Assembly: GCF_011397635.1 (NCBI RefSeq)
Contig: NC_064755.1
Coordinates: 38,608,059-38,672,058 of the forward strand
Length of the DNA: 64,000 nucleotides
Origin: Epinephelus fuscoguttatus
Lineage: Eukaryota > Chordata > Actinopteri > Perciformes > Serranidae
Direction of reading: 5' to 3'
The notes beneath the pieces were generated by a model. That model saw only the letters and a list, made by a program, of their open reading frames with translations, was not told the DNA's origin and made no database searches. A program made the translations under genes and the position numbers. This document shows positions 35,801 to 46,200 of the stretch, in pieces; position 1 is the stretch's first letter; each line of letters begins with the position of its first letter.

Positions 35801-37245
35801 TCAAGTTCTATTTATCTGACCTGCTCCAGCATGTACTTCCATTTTAACTGATTTTATTTTTTTATTGTTTTATCTTGCTTTAATTGTCTTATGTAAATCA
35901 CTTTTAATTGTTTGGTAGAAGCACATGATCCTGATTTAATCAGGTCACCAAACTTAAGGCCTTTACACACAGGGGTTGTGTGATTAATTTGCACATCAAT
36001 ACACTTTTTCAAACTGTTTTCTTTGTCATGAGTACTTACATATGTGAATACTAGTAGGGGGAAAAGAGATGTAATTATGGTAGAGAACGAGGCCAATTTT
36101 TCTGAGCTTTCACACCGGCATAAACCAATCCAAACTGTGCAGAATGGATGTCATGTCACGGACCTGTTGCAACTGTTGTAAATTTGCATCCCTGGCAAAC
36201 TGAAAAGTTCTGATGCGACGTTCTCGCAGGCCAGTATTTTGCATTTTCATGTAATTTATCTGTCCCACCCCCCGCTGTGTAAAGAACCTCATCTGTGCAA
36301 AACTAATTCCAGCCAGTGAGTGTATACTCCACCTGAATGTCCCGCCCCCCGGGTCGCTCAGCTTCCTCTGATTGGCCTGAGCTGCCAGGTTCACAGGACT
36401 TTTGCCAATTATAGTTGTGGGTCCTCTGACAAGTGTACCTGAGGAGAAACACATTTAATATTAATAACCTGCTGACGTATGAGCATAATAATGTTGACTG
36501 TGATGGAGTCAGAGAGAAGACACTCACCTGGAGTTCTGAGAGTCTGACTGAAGACTACAGGCGTACGAGTCTGAACCGTCTGGACTCCTGCTCTGCCCAC
36601 AGCCTGAACAAACATTACAGCAACATTAAAATAACATTAACGTCAGGGTTTAAGGTTCATTATCATTATTATTATTAATTAACTGAAATGTTGCCAGGGT
36701 ATTGGAGTGTAAGTGTCTGTCAGGCTGTTGCTTCAGTGTGACTGTGTGCTGGTACCAGAGTGTTTGTGATGGGTGTGTTGAGTCTGACAGTGCTGCCGGC
36801 CGGACTGATGGGCAGCCGCGGCCTGATGGTGGCGGTGGTGACAGAGCCGGGGGCAACAGGTGGGGGCGCCGAGGTGCTGGGGGTCACCAGAGACTGCTGG
36901 CTGTTGAGCAGAGACTGACGCAGAGCGGGGAGGCTTTTCTGTGGGTGGACAACATGTCAGGGATGAACAGCTGATGGTGAAGTCAGTGTGAAAGAGTAGT
37001 CTGATCTTTTACTGAAGTGAAAGTACAGACGCCATGGTGTTGCAAATATATTATTCATTAGCTGATTATCTTTTGTATAAATAATCTGGGGTACAGGTTA
37101 CTTCACAGACTTCAAAGTAGTAGTAGTACCTTGAGGAAGGGGATGAGGTAGGGCTGTGGAGAGGACTTCAGCTCAGCCTGCAGCCGAGTGGTGAACTCCT
37201 CAGGCTCAATCTTTGCATCCTGAAATTACATTATAATAAAACATA

Positions 37246-37279
<34 letters not shown>

Positions 37280-40200
37280 AAAATGTATTGTATAACAATA
37301 AAATAATTATACACACAGAAATTATAACTTATATTATGACACAATAATAAATAAATGAATAAAATAGAGATAAAAAACATAATAATAAAGACTAGAGCAG
37401 GTCCTGCACCAGGGCATTATGCCATAAAATAAAATAATATAAAACAAAACAAAACAAAACAAAATAAAATAAAATAAAATAAAATAAAATAAAATAAAAT
37501 AAAAATAATAAAAGTAATAATAAAAAATAATAACAACAAAAATAATAATATTAATATTAATAGAGACGTACGAGCAGGTCCTGCACCAGGGCCTTCACAT
37601 TCTTGGAGGTATCTGGGGAGGGCGAGTTGTGGGACGCCAGCTTGATGAGCGTGGCGAGGAAGTTCTTACACTTCTTCACGTTTTCCTGCATCTCCTGTTA
37701 AAAACACACGGATGAGTCAGCCGCTCCACACAGAGTCACTGTTATTGTTATAATGAAGAAGTGCATGAGCACGGAAAACAGGAAGTAAACCTGTGACACA
37801 ACGGTGACTCTGGTAGGGGGCGTGGGGGTCGGAGCAGGCGTGGTGCTGGTCAGGGGGGTGGACGGGACACCGGCAGGTTTGGCCACAGGCGTCCCCCCAG
37901 CTGTGATGACCGTCTGGGCCTTCTGTGGAGGGGTCATCTTCACCGACACCGCTGCACCGCTGGGGGCCACTGTGATGGCCTTCTGGAGGCAGAGGAGCAC
38001 CGTCAGGGAGAGAAACCACCGGACAGATCAGATTTAATGATAGTAGTTATTAATAAGAAGCTCTTTCTTCCACAGAGGGATGTACGGCAGGATCAGAGAC
38101 TGGTTTTATATTTAATGCTGCTGTATTAGAAGTTGGATGAAGGGTAGTTGGTGCTGGAAGTGCAGAGCAGAAGTGGGAACTTTCCTACAGTGAATATCAG
38201 AGTGTTCAGAGAGTTCCTCTGACTCCTGTTTGGATTCTTTGCAGTCACTTTTCACTGATCTTGTACTTTGCATTAACGCTCACTACATGTTTAATCCTCC
38301 TCTCTGTAGGAACAGAAGCAGAGACATTTACACTCACGCTGTACAGATCAACTAAGTGACCACAAGCTCACATGTTCCATGACTGTGGGAACCCTGTAAA
38401 TATGATGTCATCACATAGTTTGTGTAAAGTGCCAACACTCCACAAGCTGTCAGTCATCATATTGAACCTGCTCCTTATCAGATAAACAGTTGCGATTGGT
38501 CCCAACCGGAGTCAGGTCTGCTGATGTCTGTCTCAACAAAGGAGGACCAGACACATCTGTCAGAGTCAGGTCTTCAGCTCATGTTGTATTTACTCATGAT
38601 AATTCATATGAACAATGAAACAGGTTTTCCCTGCTGTAATTACTCCTGCTGTTCAGACTAGATATTAACACGTCTCTTCATAATATGAGTTAATAAAGAA
38701 GATGAAGGTAAACATCGTCATTAACGAGCGACAGCATCAGCGTTCATATGAACACCTGACTGTGTGTTCTGTGCGGTAAAGTGAGGCGAGGACATGATTC
38801 ATTTACTGTGAGTCTTCATATTAATCAAAGTTCCTCAGCTAATGATTTTGTCTCTACGTTGATCATCTCCATGGAGGCAGTCTGATTTGTGTCTTAGTGG
38901 GCGTTCAACAACACAAAGCTCTGTGTCAGCGTGGGTGGGTTGTTTCAGGTACCACAGAGACATGATGAAACCTAACAAGGTCATCGCACATCAAAACACT
39001 TTTTCATCTTTCATCAGGTCAGTCGAGAGGTCAAACTGCAGAAATGCAGTCATGTTTCAAAGTGTTAATGTGTGTGAACGCAGCCTGAGAGCAGCTGAGT
39101 GTATGACACAGACAGGTAACACACACCTGTACGGTGGTGGTGGAGGGAGGCTGAACCATTCTCGTCTGAGTGGGGGTCGCCAGGCGGACGGTCTGAGGAG
39201 CCTGCACGCAACAGAGAGGGAGAAAACACGATGTCATGTAGCAGCAGAGCATCATGGGAAACCTTATGATGATCATTTAAATTCATATTTAAACATTAAA
39301 GATCAAACACCAGACAAATTACATGAGCTGGTTTTTATAATGTGACATGATTTTCTTCTGATCTGCTGATTCTGTTTCTGATTCACTGATTCATCATTGA
39401 AATAAAATGTCCAAAACAACTTCCTAACACCCAACAGGATCATATCACTTGTTCAAAAAATCAGAAATATCCAGTTTACTGTGAGATCAGATAAAATCCT
39501 TACAGTTCAGATGATGGAAGCAGCAAGTATTTGACATGTTTGTATGAAAAATTACTCTGACAATTAAGTGATTATTAAAAGTTTCCTGTTGATGAACTAA
39601 TTCAGAGGTAGACAAATATTTTTGAGTGCAGGCCATACATACAAAAATAAGGAGTCATAGGCCAAACAATAGTAAATGCCTAGCTTGAGACCAGTTACAC
39701 AGCAAGAATTTCAGTTTCTAACCCAGTACACTTATTCATTTTCTATTAAAACTACTGTGCAGCACTACTAACAGTTTGATGTTTGCCAATGCAGTAGTTC
39801 ATTAGTGTGCACATATATTACAAAGAGTAAATCTGCCGCCATGTTTACTGAAGTAAATGTATCTCATGACTAGTAATCAATCACCGTAGGGGAGGTAGTG
39901 ACATCTAGTGTTCAAATTAAGAAGTGCAATAACAGGGCTTGCTTACACTGTGCGTTCCAATACCCATACTACCATTACTATATAGTTCACCAGAAAAAGA
40001 TGTAGTGTGTCCCAAAACAAAGTAGGTCAGATGCAGTACACCAAAAATACCAGAATGTTCTACTACATCCGGTGCAGTCTGCAAGCCAGCATGCTTTTCT
40101 GGCTATTCTGACCCACAATCCTCTGCGCAGCGGACGACACATCACATTGACTGAGCTGCAAACTAATGACAATTGATTGACAGCTGTCAGAAGTCACAAT

Positions 40201-43200
40201 GATGGATGACGGCACATTCAAGTAAATGATGACCAGCTGACTAATAATAACAGGAATATTAATTGTTTAAGTGAACAAAATAATCATACATATTAAAAAC
40301 AACACTAGGACGTAACTATAAAAACGACACAGAACTGCAGATATAATTTCACTGACGCAAATATAAAATGTTAAAATCTACAATCTGTGCAGTTACAATT
40401 TTACAGTTAAACCACACACATCGCAAAGTAACAACAGCAGAGCTCTCCGGGTTGACCTCCATCTCTGGTGAACTCAGTAAGTGGCGTTTTATTATCTCCA
40501 AGGTTACGGATATAATCAAGAGGGTCAAAGTTCAGGGCATAATGTTATGAGGAAGTAGTATGTCCCAATTGTGTGCATGCATACTGCATGCAACAGTACG
40601 TACTTTTTGCGATTCGGAACGCACCCACAGTAGTTGTTCAAGATGACAGTGACATGTACATATGATACAATATATTAAATGCTCAAGCCATATTCGAGTT
40701 TATTTTTAAAATTTGGTCATGAACCATTTAAAAAATGGGCATTAGACCGCAGTTGGCTTGAGGGTAAAACTTTGGCCATCCCTGAACTAACTCATTAATC
40801 ACTGCAGCTCTTTTTTGCACCAAAACTCCCCAAATAACATCATGAAAACAATATTTGTACATAAAAATATGCAACAGGTGAAACAGTACAGATGTCCTGA
40901 TCCTGATCCCAGTCCTTTAACTCTGAGTCCCATCAGATATTTAAAGCTAGAGTAGGTAACTTTTGAATCTGAAGCCGTCAGTACATTCACACAGTAGCAC
41001 ATAAGACAGATAGTGTGTGAAAAAAATCTTGTCCCTCCTCCTCAGTTGCCTCTGGTGGCCTTACCACACATGAACACAAACAACTGGTCAGACCTGAGGA
41101 GTCTCTGACGCAGCTGTCAGTCATGTCAATCACTGCTGGTGAACTGCAGTCAGACTGTCAAACTAGGCAGCGGTGTGATCAAATATGAATCACAATTCTG
41201 AGGAAAAAATAGGGAGCGCTGCACTGGGTTAAGGCTCTATGTAGTTAGCTTTGAAAAGGTCAGGTTCACATAAAGATAAAAAACAACGACTGTGTAAAAA
41301 TCCATGGTACAGGCAGGCAGTCCAAAAAGGTACCTGAGGCACTCTGACTGTTGTTAAAATCCTTTACTAATACATAGATGAACCAACGTGTGTGATGAAG
41401 TCTCTCCAGTCGAAGTAAAGGCTTTTTAACTACGCCTGCCTGTACCATGGACTTTAACACTGAGTGAACTGACCAGTCTTTGTTTTTTATCTTCATGAAT
41501 CAAGATTTTGCTGCCTATTTCTCCCCTCAAATGTTTTCAGAAACATATTTTAGTGTTACTGTTCAGCTGTCAAATGAGAACGTTTGTGACCCAGCCACTT
41601 CACAGCTAAAGAGTCACTAACATATATATCTGGAAACATCCGAGATGAGAGATAGGCAGTACAGTAACAGACTTGATTCATATGTGATCAGCGCTGCATG
41701 GTTCGACAGTTTCACCACAGTTCACGAGACATGATTGAAAGCTGCGTTAGAGACTCCTTGGCTCTGACTGGTTGCCTGTGGTCAGACACAGTGCAGCAAA
41801 ATCTAGATAATGCCATTAGACGTGCAATGAGCAGGAGAAGGAACATCATTTGCTGGTTCATCAGCTGGTTATCATTGAAAAAAATATGACTCCATAATAG
41901 AGTACTTCATTTGATACCCATAATGTGAACATGGTGGCGTGTAGTAAAGCCATACTTTCTAAAGTCTTGGTGGCATCTCACATGAACTGCTGCTAACTCT
42001 GTCAATAGATTGTGTGGGTTTTAGCTGCTGCTGTGGGAGTGTAGGCTCAATGCTTGGGGACAGTTGTGAGAGTTCGCCCAGCTGCACACACTGTGAAAGG
42101 GCTAACTGTTAGCATCACACAGCTAACATTACTTCACGGTTGTTAATGGGTTTAATAACAGAGAACAGAGTCGCGCCCCTTTGGTGTCAGAGTGAGGTAT
42201 CATTTGACTACAGACATTTAGATACTACTTGGTCCTGGGTTGTTTCAGTCGATACCTTAAAGCAGGATTTCCAACACATTCACATTCTGTTCTCTGATTG
42301 ATGAAACCAGGATCCTCTTTGTAACAGTGACAAAGTTTCCTTTCCATCAGCATGGTGGCACCCTGGGACCTTCAGACCCTGATGGGTAGCAGACTTACCG
42401 TGGTGGCGGTGCTGACCCGGATGGCGGTCCCAGCTGTCGGCGTGGCGGGTCTCTGTGTGATGTTGGCCACCGCTTGTCCCTGCTGCGTCTTGGCCTGAGC
42501 CTGGGCAAGAACCTGCTGAGGCACCATCACCAGCTGACCCGTCTCCGTCCGCACCAGGACCATACCTGAAGGACACAGGAAACAGGAAGTTAGTACCTTT
42601 ACCTGACAGAAACACCAGAGAGCTACAGAGCTGAGATTAAACAAGTAGCATATATTTATGCATCTATTTTGATAATCAATTTGATGTTTTAGTGAAGAGG
42701 TGTCCAAAATTTTTTGAATCGGCACCAGATGCTTCTCGCATCAAGCAAGTTATTAAAACAAAAAAAACAAACATACAAATTAAATTAATCTCAGTGAAAA
42801 TAATTAAACTTGACACCACTCCTGAGAGCAGTGGCCCTGCCCTGTCGACTTTGTTGGTGTTTGTGTTGTTACCATCAGTACATTTCACTGCAGAATAAAG
42901 TCAAATTAATAAACCTGCACATGTCGACTTCAGAGCTCCTGAAAACTATCTGTGTTAAACTGGCTCTTAAATTCCCCCAAATCTGAGAGAATACACGTTT
43001 TGTGTTACCAGTTGCTCTCTGGAGCTGCCACACAGCAGAAACTACATCTTCATCACCTGCAAAACTACAAACTACATTTAACCACAGTGTTTGTGTCAGT
43101 TCTAGGGATGCACCAGTTCATCATCTGAACATTGGTATCGGCTGATATTCACCTTGCTGACCATCTTATTCTTATGGATGGAAGTGGCCGAGTTTATCTG

Positions 43201-46200
43201 TTGTGTCACATCAATTTTGCACGGGATAAAAAGCAGGACTCACGACTAACGGCCACAAAATTAAATTAGTAAGCAGGTACAAGAAGAATACAGTGACCGT
43301 TTGACAGATCGGCTCTGTGATCTCACTGTTGTGTGATGAGATGGCTAGTAGCAGTCAGCATCCTGTCGTCCCAGAGACGATAGAAAATGTGTTTGGGATG
43401 AACAGACATCGTCCCCAGGATGTCTTCAGGATGAAAAGAAGCAGTAAACTCACTATCGACGTGTCAGACGACTCACTCTATGAGCCCTTTGAATCTGTGC
43501 TCATTCAAAGGTAGTGTAATAAAGGGTTCTAATGCTTTAAACTAATTCATTTCATAAGGTAGATTTGTTGTTTCCCTGAAACAAAAGGTGGAATAAATAA
43601 AAACAAAAACAAGAAAAAAACATTGGTATCAGCCCAGAACTTCAAAACCGGTGCACCCCTAGTTAGTTTTTGTCCTTGATCCATTTGTAGATGTGTAAAG
43701 TCACGATTTTTTTAATATCAGCTCACCTACCAATTATTTTCTTAATATCTGATTAATGATTTTGTCAATAAAATGACACAAACTTATGAAAAACTTTGGT
43801 TACAAATGTCCAGTTGTCCAAAGTGACGTCTTTAGAGCTGCAACTATCAGTGAGTTAATCTATTATTCAATTAAAAAATAATCGGCTGCTATTTTGATAA
43901 TCATTTAAGTCATTTTTCAAGCAAAAATATTATATTTCCAGGTTCTGCTGTTTTCCTTAGTCTCACATGATAGTAAATTCTATATCTTTGGGTTTGGAAA
44001 TGTTGGCTGGACAAAACAGACATGATGACATCACTGTAAGCTCCACGACATTGTAACTGGCTTTTATCACTGTGCACTTAAGTTCTTTATAGACCAAACT
44101 ATTAATAAAGAAAATAATCTCCAGACGAATTGGTAAAAAAAACATCATCATTAGCCCTACAAGTCTTTCAGTGTCTTTGCTCCGTCCCACCAACAGTGCA
44201 AAACTCAAATACATTTAGTTTAATAAGAAAAATATACAAAGAAAAACAGCAAATCCTGATATTTAAGAAGCTGGAGTCAGGGACTGTTTGTTATTGATGA
44301 TAAATTAATGAAATAAAATGACAACAACAACTATTTGATTATCAAAATAGCTGCTAATTAATTCTCTGATGAGTGACTGATCAGTTAAACGATTAATTGT
44401 TTCAGCTCTGGTCACAGCAGCTGTCACATGATGATAAATTTGTCCTCAACTTTCAGATTCTGTCAGTATGTTGCTGCAGTTTGTCTTCAGGTACACGACC
44501 ACCATTTTGGATAAATGACCATATATTTTATCACAACACGCTCACGACTCTGGGGCCCAAAATCTCAAAAGGGTAAAGAGTCCTCTGGTCCCAGTTTGTT
44601 CCTCTCAAGTGTTCCCATCACATTCCAGCCACAGAGACAGAGAGGTAAATACTCAGTGAAGGTGTCTGACATCACGTCCTGCTGCTCTGAAGGTTTCAAA
44701 TAAATCCTCAAAGACACTGTAAACAAAATATTCAGTCTGCTGCAACATGAACAACAGTTTTAACATGTTGTGTATTTGTTTTCTGAACTAAACAAAGATG
44801 GAGGTCGGAAACAACACGCCTCTCTCGGCTATTCCTATGATGTGAACCAACATTTATAAATCTATTGTCAGTCATATAGTGATGTTTCTTTTGAGTATTA
44901 TACATTTTTATAGAAAACACATGCTCATAAGTGGCTTGTGCTTTACATTCATTGCTGTCATTTCCATTTACCCTGAAAAGAAACACAGTCACAACTTAAA
45001 CTCTTGTTCATGTTGTAGGAGACAGATTGTTACAAACTATTTTTACAGGGCATATTTTCATGTAAGCCGCCATCTTTGTTTGGAAGAAACAGAAAAACAT
45101 GTTAAAAGTGTTGTTCCGTTGCAGCAGATGTTTGAGGAGTCTTTGAGGCTTCAGTAGGAACCTTCAGAGCAGCAGGACCTGATGGTAAACACCTTCACTC
45201 TTACATCATCTGACATGAGAGTGACAAACATGGACCACATGGACCTGAGAGGAAACACCACAGGTGAGTCCTCTCAGGTGGAGGTGAGGGAGACTTATCC
45301 TTGTGTGTGTGTGCTCACCGGGAGGCATGGAGAAGCCAGGGGGCAGCTGGATGGTGGTCTGCTGCTGAGGCCGGACAGCCAGCGGCTGCTGAGGAGCTGC
45401 CGCCCGGGTGGAGGTCGCCACCAGCCCGGGTCTCTGCTGCTGGATGGAGGTGGCCACCACAGGGGCACCCGGTACCGGCGGCCTCACCACGGCTACCCCG
45501 TTCACTGTAGGCTTCAGGGTGACCGCAGCTGTACTGGTCCCAGCCTGGCTGATGGGGGACTGGGCTGCAGCGGGCGGAGGGGTGCTGGCCAGGATGACAG
45601 AGTTTCCAGAGACGGGCTGGCTGGGCACCAACATCTTGGTGTGCATCAGAGGGGTGCTGTGGTTCACGACCTGAGGGCTGGAGGCTGACGGAGAGGGCGC
45701 ACCCTGGGTCACCAGCTGGGCACCCTTGGGGTCCACTCCGTTCTGGGCCACCGGGCTGGGGTGCCTCTGCAGAGTTACAGCGGGAGACGCCACTGAGGGC
45801 TGGGGGAAGTTAGGCTGTGAAGCCATGGGGGCGATGATCGCGGAGCCCCCGGCACTGACAGTACTTATAACCGTGCTGGCCCCGGTTTGTGGAGGGACCG
45901 CGGGCGAGTTCACCAACTTTACAGCTCCAGCGCTGCCGTTTAAACTTTGTAATCCGGGAGAAGCGGTCCTGATAGCCTCCGCCGCGGGGGCGATGTTAGT
46001 GCTGGGAGCCGCGCTCGGACCCAGGACGGCAGCCCGGTGGAAGCTAGCAGCGGCGGGCTGAGTGGTCAAAGTTACGGGTCCCGGTACCGGGGAGATAGTG
46101 GGAGGAGATGCTCCAACTGTTTGCAGACTAGCTCCGGCGGTGATCACGGCCCCGGTGGCGACAGAGGAGGTAGAGGAGGTGAGGGCTTTGCCGGGCTCAT

